Notes: a model not told the origin generated them from the letters alone. DNA of 64,000 nucleotides from Aurantiacibacter arachoides (GCF_009827335.1 NZ_WTYH01000001.1:2517501-2581500); one strand, 5' to 3'. Numbered from the stretch's first letter, positions 8,778-17,505 are shown. Translations and numbers: made by a program.

Positions 8778-10058
8778 ATGGCAAGACATTGGATTTTACT
8801 GGTGAGTGCTTTGGGGCTCGCGGCCTGTGCAACGACGCCTGACACGAATGCGAGGCTCGCTTCATCGTTCGCTCCAGATTGCCAAGCGGTAGCCACCTTT
8901 CTCGCCGGTGCGGTTGCCGAAGGTCGGACCGTCGGGGCGTCTGCCTTGGTCTGGAAAGGCGGACGCGAAGTCTGCTTCGAAAATGCGGGCTTTGCTTCGC
9001 GCGAGGATAACCGGCTGTTTGCCCGTGATACGTTGGTACAAATCTTTTCCATGACCAAGCCGGTAACCGGCGTCGCATTGTTGCAGCTGTGGGAGCAGGG
9101 CCGGTTCGGGCTCGACGATCCTCTTTATTGGCACCTTCCCGAATATGCAGGCCTGCAAGTCGCCACGGTAATCGGCAGCGACGGCAATCTCGTACTGCGC
9201 GATCCATCCCGTCCGCCCAGCATTCGCGATCTCATGCGCCATACCGCTGGCTTTACATACGGCGATTCTGATGAGCCGGCGGACATCATCTGGGAGCGGC
9301 TGCAACCGCTCTCAGCCGACAACACCCTCGCTGAATTTTCTGCAGCGATGGCACAAGTGCCGCTACGAGCCGATCCTGGCACCCGCTGGATTTACTCTGC
9401 CGGCGTTGATGTGCAGGCTCGGCTTGTAGAAGTCTTGTCGGGCATGGCGTTCGACGCGTACGTGGCGGAGAATATTTTCGCGCCGCTAGGCATGACCGAC
9501 AGTGCATGGAGGCGCGATGGTGGGGATCTGGACCGGCTGGCCCGCATCTACATCGCCGACGAGCATGGTGCCCTCAACCCAATGCCGCGCGAGGAATGGC
9601 TCGAACCCAACTTCGCCGGAAATCCGATGACGATGGGCGGCTCCGGCATTGTTACCACCGTGGACGATTACATGCGGTTCGCCCGCATGCTGCTGAACGA
9701 GGGCGAACTGGAAGGGCGCCGTATTCTACAACCCGCGACCGTCCGCCTGATGGCAACCGACATGCTCGACCCACGCACATCCAACGAGAACCGGATGTGG
9801 TTGCCGAGCAAAGGAACGGGAGGCTTTGGATTGAACGTCTTCGTGCGAACGGCGGCGCCCATGTCTCCGGAAAAGAACAGAGGTACGGTCGGCGAATTTT
9901 TCTGGGATGGCCTTCCCTCTATGTTGTTCTGGGTGGATCCCGGTCAGGACATGGCAGTCGTTTTCGCAACCCAGAAAGTCCCGTTCGACAATGCATTGCA
10001 CCATGATTTCCGCTCTGCTGTCTATGGTGCGGATTATTCCGGTGTCACTCCGGAGTGA
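8778..10058 (+). CDS. Serine hydrolase lipoprotein, class C beta-lactamase/esterase family
   Basis: A 426-aa protein from the ATG at 8778, preceded by GGAGGGG. It begins with a lipoprotein signal (HWILLVSALGLAAC, Cys16). The beta-lactamase-related fold shows the SxxK motif in IFSMTKPVTG (Ser91, Lys94), a YSA-type second motif (RWIYSAGVDVQ), and GTGGFGLNVF in the third-motif region. Such proteins are usually esterases or peptidases in the periplasm rather than true antibiotic resistance factors. It stands alone, divergent from the hybrid kinase. Substrate unknown. Confidence 0.85.
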   Translation: MARHWILLVSALGLAACATTPDTNARLASSFAPDCQAVATFLAGAVAEGRTVGASALVWKGGREVCFENAGFASREDNRLFARDTLVQIFSMTKPVTGVALLQLWEQGRFGLDDPLYWHLPEYAGLQVATVIGSDGNLVLRDPSRPPSIRDLMRHTAGFTYGDSDEPADIIWERLQPLSADNTLAEFSAAMAQVPLRADPGTRWIYSAGVDVQARLVEVLSGMAFDAYVAENIFAPLGMTDSAWRRDGGDLDRLARIYIADEHGALNPMPREEWLEPNFAGNPMTMGGSGIVTTVDDYMRFARMLLNEGELEGRRILQPATVRLMATDMLDPRTSNENRMWLPSKGTGGFGLNVFVRTAAPMSPEKNRGTVGEFFWDGLPSMLFWVDPGQDMAVVFATQKVPFDNALHHDFRSAVYGADYSGVTPE

Positions 10059-10192
10059 GCGAACGTAGGCGCATGTGCGGCGACCCATCGTGGTGATGCT
10101 GCTCCTGTCGTTCTGGTCTCTATTCCATTAGCCGAGTTGCAAGCGCTCAATTCTGGTCAACAATTGGGCCGTGAGCAGAAAGACCTGTTCTG

Positions 10193-10217
10193 ATGTCGGG
10201 GCTGACTAAGCCGACAT
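10193..10217. terminator. Hairpin downstream of fixJ
   Basis: A perfect 7-bp inverted repeat ATGTCGG/CCGACAT with an 11-nt loop, lying between the convergent ends of the serine hydrolase and fixJ. There is no T-run on either strand, so an intrinsic terminator role is only possible, not shown. Confidence 0.3.
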
Positions 10218-10228
10218 ACGAAGATCGA

Positions 10229-10852
10229 TCAGCTAAACTGCGCAATTGTCATCATACGAACAAGATCGGAAAGTGTCTTTGCCTGCATCTTCATCATCGC
10301 ATTAGCGCGATAGACCTCCACGGTGCGCGGGCTTATCTCGAGATCGAACGCGATGACCTTATTGGCCTTGCCAGATACAAGCCCGTCCACCACTTCGCGC
10401 TCTCTTGCCGACAGCGATCCGATGCGCTCGAACACTTCGTTTCGTTCGGCTTGAAGTTGGTTGTCCTCCAACTTTTCGGCAGAAGCTTTGCGGATAGCTG
10501 AAAGGATTACCTCGTCCTCGAAGGGCTTCTCGATGAAGTCGGACGCGCCTGCTTTCATCGCCTGAATAGCGAGCGGAACGTCCGCATGTCCGGTAATTAC
10601 GATGACCGGAACTGCGGCGTCACGCTGTTTTAGTTTTTTAGCAAGTTCGACACCGCTAGTGCCAGGCATGCGCACATCGGTGACCACGCAGGCACCTGCC
10701 AGCGCCGGAGAGGATTGCAGAAAAGCGTCAGACGACCCGAACGAGCGCACTCGGATGCCGGCGACATCGAGTAAGAATTCAAGAGAATGGCGAGCGCTCT
10801 CGTCATCATCGATCACATAGACAATCTGATCGTTCGCTCCGCTATTCGCCAT
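10229..10852 (-). CDS. fixJ: FixJ-type response regulator
   Basis: A 207-aa two-domain regulator: receiver ([10 protein letters not shown], phospho-acceptor in VVTDVRMPG, Lys in IEKPF) and a C-terminal LuxR/GerE helix-turn-helix ([16 protein letters not shown] ... [15 protein letters not shown]). This is the FixJ/TodT arrangement. The ATG at 10852 overlaps the end of the fixL-like kinase by 11 nt, showing translational coupling. In rhizobia and relatives FixJ-P activates fixK; here a fixK/fnr pair and the cco operon lie about 5-6 kb away, so the same low-oxygen cascade is likely. Confidence 0.9.
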   Translation of the reverse strand: MANSGANDQIVYVIDDDESARHSLEFLLDVAGIRVRSFGSSDAFLQSSPALAGACVVTDVRMPGTSGVELAKKLKQRDAAVPVIVITGHADVPLAIQAMKAGASDFIEKPFEDEVILSAIRKASAEKLEDNQLQAERNEVFERIGSLSAREREVVDGLVSGKANKVIAFDLEISPRTVEVYRANAMMKMQAKTLSDLVRMMTIAQFS

Positions 10853-12389
10853 CGTAAAGTTCCTGACTTGTAACACATTGGAGCGTGAAGCCGAATTCCG
10901 CGCCAACACTCTGTGCTTCTTGCGCCCAGATCCGCCCGCCATGCGCCTCGACGATCGTGCGGGAGATCGACAGGCCCACGCCAATACCCGTGCGCTTGGT
11001 GGTGATGAAGGGTTGAAACAACTTCTCGGCCACATCGGGATCAATTCCTGGACCGGTGTCGGTCACTACGACCGCGGCCATTCCACCATCGGTCGGTTCG
11101 ATCGAGATCGTCAGGTGGCGTTGCAGGGCCGCAGAGTCCGCCATCGCGTCGACGGCATTACGCACAAGATTAAGGACCACCTGCTGAATTTGCACCTTGT
11201 CCGCCAGCACCAAGTTGACCTCGGAACTGAACGCGTACTGGACGCGGATGCCGTGCTCCTTGGCGCCGACCAGTGCCAGCGCGCTTGCCTCCTCGACGAG
11301 CTTCGGCAGGCTTTCGATGGTTCGTTCAGTTTCGCCGCGGGCCACCAAGTCTCGAAGTCGTCGGATGATATCGCCTGCGCGCAGCGCTTCGGTTGCGGCT
11401 CGATCGACAGCGTCTGCCACGCGCTCATGCGGGACGTCTTGGCGCTTAAGCAGCATTCGGCTGCCCTTGAGGTAGTTTGCGATCGCCGACAGCGGCTGAT
11501 TGATTTCGTGCGCGAGAGCCGAAGCCATTTCGCCTAGAGCGGTGAGCCGGGAGACGTGCACCAGTTCGCTTTGCAGTTCCTGTAGTCTCGTTTCCGCCTG
11601 CTGACGTTCGGTTAGATCGCGGATGAAACCGGTGAAAAAGCGCTGCCCCTGGGCCTTCATCTCGCCCACCGCCAATTCAAGCGGGAAGGTAGAACCGTCA
11701 TTGCGGGCGCCGACGACGACGCGTCCCTTACCGATGATGCGCCGTTCGCCCGTTCGATAGTAGCGCTCGAGATAGCTGTCATGCGCGCTGCGATAGGGAT
11801 CGGGCATCAACACGCTGACATTGCGTCCGGCGATCTCATCCGCCTTCCATCCAAACATGCGTTCGGCGGCGAGGCTGAAATCGTGAATCAGACCTGCTTC
11901 GTCGATCACGACCATCGCATCGGGCACGGTATCGAGGATCGATCGCAGAAGAGCTTCGCGGCGCCCGAGCGCGGTCGCCGCCGCTTCTGTCTCGATCCGC
12001 GCGCGCTGGAACCATTCCCCGCCTATCGCCACCGAAATACCGATGAGCACGAAGGCCGCCGCTGCGATCAGGCTTCCGCTCTCGATCAGTCCGCTCAAGC
12101 TGTCGCACCAAAGTCCCGCGGCAGCGCCCGCTACAGCCGCGAGACCACCGGCGCGAAAGCCGGAAAGAGCGCTCGCGACCACGACGCCAGGCACGAAGAA
12201 AATGAACGTGGCGCGCTGACCTAGTTCGTCGGCGAACAGCAGACGGACTGCCACTGCCGCTCCTATCGCCATCAGGGCAAGCACCAACGCGGTCGAGAAC
12301 GACAGTCGCGGCAGGAACCGGCTGACGAAGCTGGTGCGCCCTACCTCCGGTGAAGCCCTTAGGGTGCTCACAGTAGGGTGATCATCCAA
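10842..12389 (-). CDS. fixL: FixL-type oxygen-sensing histidine kinase with membrane anchor
   Basis: A 515-aa kinase. The N-terminal part has four hydrophobic segments (about 32-125), like the DUF4118/KdpD-type anchor. A PAS domain follows (about 145-262) with the FixL haem signature: His203 in [12 protein letters not shown], then [12 protein letters not shown] with the conserved arginines, and [13 protein letters not shown]. The HisKA phospho-acceptor is His294 ([11 protein letters not shown]), and the HATPase has TGPGIDPDV and [10 protein letters not shown]. The frame starts with TTG at 12389; GTG at 12371 is an alternative, and neither has a strong ribosome site. It is divergent from the alternative oxidase gene with only about 80 bp between. 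The likely function is oxygen sensing through bound haem and phosphorylation of FixJ. Confidence 0.88.
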   Translation of the reverse strand: MDDHPTVSTLRASPEVGRTSFVSRFLPRLSFSTALVLALMAIGAAVAVRLLFADELGQRATFIFFVPGVVVASALSGFRAGGLAAVAGAAAGLWCDSLSGLIESGSLIAAAAFVLIGISVAIGGEWFQRARIETEAAATALGRREALLRSILDTVPDAMVVIDEAGLIHDFSLAAERMFGWKADEIAGRNVSVLMPDPYRSAHDSYLERYYRTGERRIIGKGRVVVGARNDGSTFPLELAVGEMKAQGQRFFTGFIRDLTERQQAETRLQELQSELVHVSRLTALGEMASALAHEINQPLSAIANYLKGSRMLLKRQDVPHERVADAVDRAATEALRAGDIIRRLRDLVARGETERTIESLPKLVEEASALALVGAKEHGIRVQYAFSSEVNLVLADKVQIQQVVLNLVRNAVDAMADSAALQRHLTISIEPTDGGMAAVVVTDTGPGIDPDVAEKLFQPFITTKRTGIGVGLSISRTIVEAHGGRIWAQEAQSVGAEFGFTLQCVTSQELYDGE

Positions 12390-12470
12390 ATTTCGCGCTT
12401 TCGTTCGTCGCCGTAGATAAGCCCAACAGCGGCGCTTCTCGCAAAGGTGCTGCCAAGCGGAGAAGTTTCA

Positions 12471-13160
12471 ATGACTGCACCTTTCATCGATCTGAGCGTC
12501 CACCACAACCCTCGCGGGCTCTCCGACCGGACCGCATTCGGCTTCACCAAAGCACTGCGCTGGACGGCCGACACCTTTTTTGCCGAGCGCTACGGACACC
12601 GAGCCGTCGTGCTCGAAACCGTGGCAGCCGTGCCCGGCATGGTCGGCGCTACGATCAATCACCTCGCCTGCCTGCGCCGCATGTGCGACGACAAAGGCTG
12701 GATCAAGACCCTCATGGATGAAGCCGAAAATGAGCGCATGCATCTGATGACCTTCATCGAAGTCTCGCAGCCGACCTGGTTCGAACGCGCGGTGATCATC
12801 GGCGTGCAATGGGTGTTCTACCTTTTTTTCTTCGCGCTCTACCTGATCAGCTCGAAGACCGCGCACCGGGTGGTGGGCTACTTCGAAGAAGAGGCGGTGA
12901 TCAGCTACACGCATTATCTCGCCGAGATCGACGAGGATCGCAGCCCGAACGTGCCGGCACCCGAGATCGCCAAGCGCTATTGGGGTCTGCCCGACGACGC
13001 CACCTTGCGCGACGTGGTCCTAGTGGTCCGTGCCGACGAGGCGCACCACCGCGACGTGAACCACGGCTTCGCCAACGAACTTGCAGGTCTTCCGGTGGGC
13101 GAGGTCGCCGAATGCCCGCCGCACGTGACGCTCGAACCGAACTGGAAGAAGGCGGCCTGA
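12471..13160 (+). CDS. aox: Alternative oxidase (di-iron ubiquinol oxidase)
   Basis: A 229-aa non-haem di-iron quinol oxidase. All ligand motifs are present: Glu49 in [11 protein letters not shown], Glu88/His91 in NERMHLMTF, Glu140 region in YFEEEAV, and Glu190/His193 in [13 protein letters not shown] hydrophobic stretch (about 105-128) matches the monotopic membrane surface. AOX transfers electrons from ubiquinol to oxygen without proton pumping and is insensitive to cyanide and NO. It is uncommon in bacteria but known in Novosphingobium and Vibrio. I chose the ATG at 12471, with GCGGAGAAG about 8 nt upstream. It heads a run with a receiver, DUF1971 and truncated haemoglobin, and diverges from fixL, pointing to oxygen or NO control. 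No FNR box was seen in the 80-bp divergent region. Confidence 0.93.
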   Translation: MTAPFIDLSVHHNPRGLSDRTAFGFTKALRWTADTFFAERYGHRAVVLETVAAVPGMVGATINHLACLRRMCDDKGWIKTLMDEAENERMHLMTFIEVSQPTWFERAVIIGVQWVFYLFFFALYLISSKTAHRVVGYFEEEAVISYTHYLAEIDEDRSPNVPAPEIAKRYWGLPDDATLRDVVLVVRADEAHHRDVNHGFANELAGLPVGEVAECPPHVTLEPNWKKAA

Positions 13161-13189
13161 CCCAGGTCGCCGCTGAGGGAAGACGGATC

Positions 13190-13549
13190 ATGATCAATCG
13201 AGAAGCAATTTTGCTGTTCATCGGCGATCGGCCGGTCCTGTCTTCCCTCCAGTTCTCACTGGCGGTCGAAGGTTTCCAGGTCGTCGACGCGGCGGCTGAC
13301 GAAATCGATCCCACAGTCGCCGCCGCGCTCGTCATCGATCAGACCTATCTTGGCGATGGTGTGGCAGTCCTTCGCGACTTGCGAATGCAAGGCTTCATGG
13401 TGCCGGCGATCGTCCTTGCAACCAATCCGAATGCCGAGCTTCGCGCTCGCGTAAACGCAATGAGCGCCGAGCTGATCGAGAAACCGCTTCTCGGCGATGA
13501 ACTCAGCCACGCCATTCGTGCCCTGCTCGCAATTCGAAAGGCAGCCTGA
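13190..13549 (+). CDS. Orphan single-domain receiver in the AOX run
   Basis: A 119-aa receiver-like protein without output domain. Asp50 (ALVIDQTYLG) fits the phospho-acceptor, Thr78 the switch residue (VLATNP) and Lys98 the conserved lysine (IEKPLL). Only one acidic residue (Asp13, FIGDRP) is in the usual acidic pocket, so phosphorylation is possible but not assured. It starts 30 nt after aox and ends one base before the DUF1971 start, so the three genes are probably one transcript. It might be a FixL or hybrid-kinase phosphate acceptor. Function unknown. Confidence 0.75.
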   Translation: MINREAILLFIGDRPVLSSLQFSLAVEGFQVVDAAADEIDPTVAAALVIDQTYLGDGVAVLRDLRMQGFMVPAIVLATNPNAELRARVNAMSAELIEKPLLGDELSHAIRALLAIRKAA

Positions 13550-13550
13550 C

Positions 13551-13892
13551 ATGAAAGTCGATCTTACTCCGGATCTCGAACCTTACAAACGCACGGCGGC
13601 ATTCACCCAATCCACCGTGCCGGCGGGCCTGCTCGCCGATCACTCGACCAAGGATGGGGTCTGGGGCCTCATCCATGTGGAGGAGGGCAAGCTGCGTTAT
13701 CTCGTGACCGATCCCCGCCGCACATCGACCGACGAGGTGCTCACGCCCGACACCGCACCCGGTCTGGTCGAACCCACGATCCTCCACCGGGTAGAGCCGA
13801 TCGGCACGGTGACGTTCTACGTCGAGTTCCTGCGCGATCCGCAACACGGCGGCAAGAAAACCGCTCCGGCGGACCAAGGGGAGCAGGTATGA
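13551..13892 (+). CDS. DUF1971 (TehB/YeaR-like cupin) protein
   Basis: A 113-aa single-domain protein with the DUF1971 pattern: YKRTAAFTQSTVPAGLLADH near the start, then DGVWGLIHVEEGKLRYLVTD and VEPTILHRVEPIGTVTFYVE. The family is found as a fusion to TehB methyltransferases and as the stand-alone NO/nitrate-inducible YeaR type, a small beta-barrel with unclear activity. It is encoded between an orphan receiver and a truncated haemoglobin, with an ATGA overlap to the latter (13889-13892). This association supports a role in NO or redox stress rather than tellurite, though that is inference. Confidence 0.8.
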   Translation: MKVDLTPDLEPYKRTAAFTQSTVPAGLLADHSTKDGVWGLIHVEEGKLRYLVTDPRRTSTDEVLTPDTAPGLVEPTILHRVEPIGTVTFYVEFLRDPQHGGKKTAPADQGEQV

Positions 13893-14386
13893 CTCATGGT
13901 GCCACCCAGTCCAAGTCCAAGGCGGACACACGGGCCCGCGCGCACCAGAAGCGAGCCGAGAAACGCGCGGCTGCAGAGGATATCGGTGTTGATGCTGAGT
14001 TCATCGATGATCTCGTCGAAGCCTTCTACGCCAAGATCCGCGAGGACAGCCTGCTCGGACCGATCTTCGCGGGGCGCATCGCCGATTGGCCATCGCACCT
14101 CACCCGCATGAAGGCATTCTGGCGTTCGGTGCTCCACAATAGCGGCGAGTTTTCGGGCAATCCCATGCTCAAACACCTCGCGATCCCGGGTCTCGAGCTC
14201 AGGCATTTCGAGCACTGGCTCGATCTCTTTTACGAGACATTGCGGGATGCCGAAGGCCAGCACGCGGCGACCGAACTCGTCGGTGCCCGGGCGAGGATGA
14301 TCGCCGACAGCCTGTTAACTGCAATCACAATGCGCCGCGACGGATTGGCCGGAGGGCGCGCAGGAAAGGATTTGCCCCATGTCTGA
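13889..14386 (+). CDS. Group III truncated haemoglobin
   Basis: A 165-aa protein with a basic 30-residue N-terminal extension, then a trHb3 domain: FYAKIREDSLLGPIF, WPSHLTRMKAFWRSVL, GNPMLKHLAI and the proximal-His region LELRHFEHWLDLFYETL. Group III truncated haemoglobins are cytoplasmic haem proteins linked to NO or oxygen chemistry and microaerobic growth (Campylobacter Ctb type). It overlaps the DUF1971 gene by ATGA and the next membrane gene by 8 nt, so it sits inside a tightly packed run. Co-location with AOX and Fnr genes suggests NO scavenging or oxygen handling at low oxygen. Confidence 0.88.
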   Translation: MTHGATQSKSKADTRARAHQKRAEKRAAAEDIGVDAEFIDDLVEAFYAKIREDSLLGPIFAGRIADWPSHLTRMKAFWRSVLHNSGEFSGNPMLKHLAIPGLELRHFEHWLDLFYETLRDAEGQHAATELVGARARMIADSLLTAITMRRDGLAGGRAGKDLPHV

Positions 14387-14854
14387 TACTGCTCTTGAAG
14401 TTCTCGCAAGCACACCGCTGCGCGGCAAGCGAGATCCCTCGCCCGATGTGGTGGTCCCGCTCGCTCGAATCGAGGCCAACGACAACGAGGCGGTTGCCGC
14501 GCCGCAACAACCCGAAGCGCGAATGTTCGAATTACCGGCCAATGTCTGGCGAGCGATGATCACCTGTTATGCCGTCTTCCTCCTTGCCCTGCTCGGGGCC
14601 ACAGGCGGTGCGCATGCGGGGTTCGCGATCGCCATTGCGGCCATCTATGTCGCGATGTTCTTTGGAACGGCGCGCACTATGCTGCGCCAATCGCCTCCGC
14701 AGCCCCTCAGCGCGCTCGAACGTCGAGGGGCAGTTCTCCAAACTGCCTACGGCCGCTGGCGCGCGACGAGGTCTTTGTCCAGGTGCTCATCGTTCCTGCC
14801 GCCGTCGCATTCTTCGGGGTAGGGATCGCTGTCATCACCGCGGTAGTAAAATGA
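14379..14854 (+). pseudogene. Small two-helix membrane protein gene with a frameshift
   Basis: The frame from ATG 14379 encodes an N-terminal soluble segment, a two-helix region (MITCYAVFLLALLGATGG and GFAIAIAAIYVAMFFGTART), then AYGRWRATRSLSRC and stops at 14822 with no sense. The other frame, entered near 14756, continues RDEVFVQVLIVPAAVAFFGV and GIAVITAVVK to a TGA at 14852. That is a clear third membrane helix. One missing C near 14756 (GGCCGCTGG for GGCCGCCTGG) would restore one 158-aa protein. It is either a recent inactivating deletion or a sequencing error. Family unknown. The gene overlaps the truncated haemoglobin gene. Confidence 0.65.
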
Positions 14855-15217
14855 ACCAAGAAAACTCAATTTAGGGCGAGGAAACATCCAATGTTCTGTC
14901 CCGATTGCGGTGAACCCGCACCTCCTGGACCACTAGATGTGCGGAGATGTGCGCCGAGGTTTCATGCCAAAAATGATGTATCGTCGAGCATACTCTCTCG
15001 GTTTCTGGCTTGGTTGCATGGACTACAAAATGACTTTGATAAGTCCGCGAAGTCATCCCGCGCCTGCTCGGGAACACTCCAGGCACCGGATCGCGGGTCT
15101 GCGCAGAAAGGCGCTTGGGATGGATCGAGAGACTTGTGACCCACGAATACGACAACTCGCTCAATCCCGAAGCGTTCTGAGCGGCCGCGGCCAAGGTTCT
15201 GGCGGTGCAACGCTCGG
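14855..15217. other. Decayed or non-coding stretch
   Basis: No intact gene is visible. A start MFCPDCGEPAPPGP at 14891, like a zinc-ribbon N-terminus, runs into non-protein sequence. Around 15120-15177 one frame reads ERLVTHEYDNSLNPEAF and then a TGA, which looks protein-like but which I cannot assign. The stretch probably contains fragments of genes lost between the truncated haemoglobin run and the NnrS remnant. Confidence 0.4.
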
Positions 15218-15464
15218 CTCGAGAAGGGTCGTTAGACATGCAGGACGCCCGTTTGAAGCGAGCCGAATTACTGCCGCCTTCTACGTTCTCGGCACTGTAG
15301 CAGCGACCGCACGAGTCTCGGCTGGCTTTTTAATCGGTGAGCAGCAGGCAGTGCTCGCTGTCGCAGGAGCGGCGTGGTTCGGAGCGTTCGACTTGTTTCT
15401 GTCTCAGCATATTTCGATACCCCTTTCGGCGAGAAACGACGGGGCAGGCGAGAACGGGTCATGA
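15218..15464 (+). pseudogene. C-terminal remnant of NnrS-like haem-copper membrane protein
   Basis: The frame ending at 15464 reads HAGRPFEASRITAAFYVLGT, then VAATARVSAGF, a hydrophobic helix, and AAWFGAFDLFLSQHISIPLS. This matches the last two membrane segments of NnrS proteins (family pattern GHTGR..., a helix ending AR/LRV, and W-aF-lf followed by a short polar tail). Just upstream the preceding NnrS motif (VLAV plus an R-S-A stretch) appears in another frame near 15190-15215, so there is a frameshift, and nothing of the first about ten helices is left. The TGA overlaps the ATG of the next gene, as expected for an old operon. NnrS is linked to NO stress in denitrifiers and other bacteria. 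Confidence 0.55.
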
Positions 15465-15913
15465 CACCCTTCCGACGCGAGTTATGGACTATAGTGTTCG
15501 CCGCTTCAGCGTTCGCTTTCCTCTTCTCGCTCTCGTTCGTTGCGACGCCGGTGAAATTCCTTGCAGCGGATGTACCGATTGCACACCTGCTCGCGGTGGG
15601 AAGGGTCACTTTTCGCGCATCGCTAGGAGGGGAGTGCGTCATGTTGGCCGCCCTTTCCTTCGTAGCGCGTGGTCGGCTACGGTGGCTGATCTTCTGGGCA
15701 TCCGCAATTCTGCTCGTTCAATGGCTTATCCTCATGCCCCGACTGGAGGAGCGCACGCTGGCCCTCATCGCGGGCGCCGTAGTCGAACCTTCTTCGCTCC
15801 ATCATTGGTGGATCATTCTGGATGTAGCCCGGATGGGGATTTATGCATGGGTCCTGCGCAAGGCTGCGCATTACCTGCTGTCCTCTGAACCGAAGGATTG
15901 CTTGGAAAGCTGA
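15461..15913 (+). CDS. Hypothetical four-helix membrane protein after the NnrS remnant
   Basis: A 150-aa integral membrane protein with helices at about 8-28 (LWTIVFAASAFAFLFSLSF), 55-72, 73-92 and 110-130. A conserved-looking segment VATPVKFLAADVPIAHLLAV precedes the second helix. I do not recognise a named family. ATG 15461 overlaps the NnrS remnant stop (ATGA), and the gene ends just before the Fnr gene, so it belongs to the NO/oxygen island. The intact frame suggests it may still be used although its partner upstream has decayed. Confidence 0.6.
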   Translation: MTPFRRELWTIVFAASAFAFLFSLSFVATPVKFLAADVPIAHLLAVGRVTFRASLGGECVMLAALSFVARGRLRWLIFWASAILLVQWLILMPRLEERTLALIAGAVVEPSSLHHWWIILDVARMGIYAWVLRKAAHYLLSSEPKDCLES

Positions 15914-15936
15914 GATGCGAAGCCTACGTGTGGACG

Positions 15937-16662
15937 ATGGAAGCGTCCGCACCCAAAGACGAGTTGAATTTTTGCCAAGCCTGTTCGGTGCGGAATCGGG
16001 CGATCTGCGCCGATCTTGAAGACGACGAGATAGCCCTGCTTAACAAGATCGGCCGGCGAAGAAATCTGGAAGCCGGCGAATCACTCTTATGGGCGGGCGA
16101 CGAGGCGGTCCTCGTCGCGAACGTCGTATCGGGAGTTCTCAAGCTTTCTACCCAAACGAGCGACGGTCGTGAGCAGATCCTTGGCCTGGCCTACCCGTCC
16201 GACTTCCTCGGCCGACCCTTCAGCGATACGACTCCCTACAATGCCGAGGCGCTTTCCGACTCCGTGGTCTGCGTGTTCCGACGTCCCGATTTTGAGCGCT
16301 TTGCCCTTGAACACTCCAAACTCGAGCACAAGCTTCTCGAGCGGACCCTGAGCGAACTCGACCGGACCCGGCGCTGGATTCTCTTGCTCGGCCGGATGAA
16401 TGCCGAAGAGAGACTGGCAACCTTGCTGCTGGAAATCGGCGCGCGTTCCGTCGCCGCGACCTGTCGAAATTCCATCCGAACCGATCCGGACCGGTTCGAA
16501 CTCCCGATGTCGCGCCAGCAGATTGCGGACATCCTCGGTCTCACTATTGAAACCGTCAGTCGGCAGTTTACCAAGATGCGGGAGGACGGCGTCATCAAGG
16601 TCAGCGAGCGCAGAAACATTACTATCTGCAAGCGAGATGTGCTGGAAAACCTCGCGGCGTAG
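15937..16662 (+). CDS. fnr: Fnr-type oxygen-responsive transcription factor with 4 cysteines
   Basis: A 241-aa Crp/Fnr regulator. N-terminal cysteines C13-x2-C16-x7-C24 (FCQACSVRNRAIC) and C112 (SVVCVFRR) match the [4Fe-4S] ligand pattern of alphaproteobacterial FnrL. The cNMP-like domain spans about 30-145, followed by a dimer helix and a winged helix. The recognition helix TIETVSRQF has the E..SR residues that read TTGAT half-sites. It is predicted to bind DNA only at low oxygen, when the cluster is intact. I chose the ATG at 15937; the frame is open from a TTG at 15898. It precedes a second, cysteine-free paralogue whose upstream region carries a matching box, so a hierarchical or feed-forward loop is likely. 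Confidence 0.88.
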   Translation: MEASAPKDELNFCQACSVRNRAICADLEDDEIALLNKIGRRRNLEAGESLLWAGDEAVLVANVVSGVLKLSTQTSDGREQILGLAYPSDFLGRPFSDTTPYNAEALSDSVVCVFRRPDFERFALEHSKLEHKLLERTLSELDRTRRWILLLGRMNAEERLATLLLEIGARSVAATCRNSIRTDPDRFELPMSRQQIADILGLTIETVSRQFTKMREDGVIKVSERRNITICKRDVLENLAA

Positions 16663-16718
16663 TCAGCACACGCCGGTGGCCGAGAACCCTTAGCCGTCCT
16701 CGAAGCCAAGACAGCTGT

Positions 16719-16732
16719 TTGACCTGAATCAA
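16719..16732. promoter_or_regulatory. FNR/FixK box upstream of the second Crp/Fnr gene
   Basis: TTGACCTGAATCAA fits the TTGAY-N4-RTCAA dyad of FNR/FixK. It lies about 60 bp before the ATG at 16793, consistent with activation at a -41 class site. Both neighbouring regulators carry the matching E..SR recognition residues. Confidence 0.75.
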
Positions 16733-16792
16733 TGAATTGCTCCCGCGTGACTGGAATCGCAGACCCGTCATTAGATGCCGGGATTTCCACTC

Positions 16793-17494
16793 ATGTCGCA
16801 GGTCGAGCCATTCGAGCATTTTGCGAAAACGATACTGCCGCCAGATCTGCATGTATCGTGCATCAAGCGTCTCCAGTCTTTGGGGCGAATTCACCATGTG
16901 GGGCCAGGAGAACTGGCAGAACTCAATGAAGGAAGCCATAGGTGGGTGGTCTTCTTTTCAGCCGGAGCCGCGAAGCTGGTCGCTCATGTTGGAGTGGATC
17001 GTGAGCATATCGTCTGTTTCGCCTTCGGTGGTGAATTCCTTGCCCTTTCGCCAGCCTCGCAGACACATCACGCCCTTCATGCTCTTACCGCATGCCGTCT
17101 GATTGCATTCCCGGCACGAGAATTTATGCGGGTGGCGACCGAGTGCGGTAATGCAGCTTGCAGTATCTTCGACAGGTCGCTTCTAGCGCTGGATCGAGCC
17201 CGCGAAGAGTCGGTACTACTGGGAAGGAAAACGGCGCGCGAGCGCATGGCGAGCTTCCTGCTTACGATGGTGGAAAGGATCGGGGAGCATCGAGGCGAGG
17301 CCATCTCGCTTATCCTGCCAATGTCTCGTCGCGAAATTGCTGACAGTCTAGGCCTGACTATCGAAACGGTCAGTCGTCAGCTCACCGAACTGCGCAATAG
17401 TGGTATCATCGCAAGCCAGGGTCGATTTGAAATTCTGATCCTCGATAGGGTCAGCCTCCGCGAATGTGCTGCGCTAGTGCCCTGGATCGCTTGA
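16793..17494 (+). CDS. fixK: Crp/Fnr-family regulator without iron-sulfur cysteines (FixK-like)
   Basis: A 233-aa Crp/Fnr regulator. The sensory barrel is at about 20-135 and the winged helix at the C-terminus (MSRREIADSLGLTIETVSRQ), whose recognition helix is nearly identical to that of the upstream Fnr. The N-terminal CxxC cluster is absent, so it cannot hold the FNR cluster and should be controlled by its own transcription, as FixK is. ATG 16775 is an in-frame alternative. It lies between two FNR-type boxes, one before it and one before ccoN, and directly upstream of the cco operon, which is its most likely target. The name fixK is by role; an FnrN/DNR-type assignment cannot be excluded. 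Confidence 0.8.
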   Translation: MSQVEPFEHFAKTILPPDLHVSCIKRLQSLGRIHHVGPGELAELNEGSHRWVVFFSAGAAKLVAHVGVDREHIVCFAFGGEFLALSPASQTHHALHALTACRLIAFPAREFMRVATECGNAACSIFDRSLLALDRAREESVLLGRKTARERMASFLLTMVERIGEHRGEAISLILPMSRREIADSLGLTIETVSRQLTELRNSGIIASQGRFEILILDRVSLRECAALVPWIA

Positions 17495-17505
17495 ATCTTT
17501 CTGAT

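Noticed and set aside
10141..10165. TCAATTCTGGTCAA near fixJ as an FNR box
   Set aside because: The left half-site does not fit TTGAY; only the right half resembles the consensus.
14891..15139. 82-codon frame starting MFCPDCGEP
   Set aside because: Zinc-ribbon-like start, but the rest is not protein-like and the second cysteine pair is missing; treated as a fragment.
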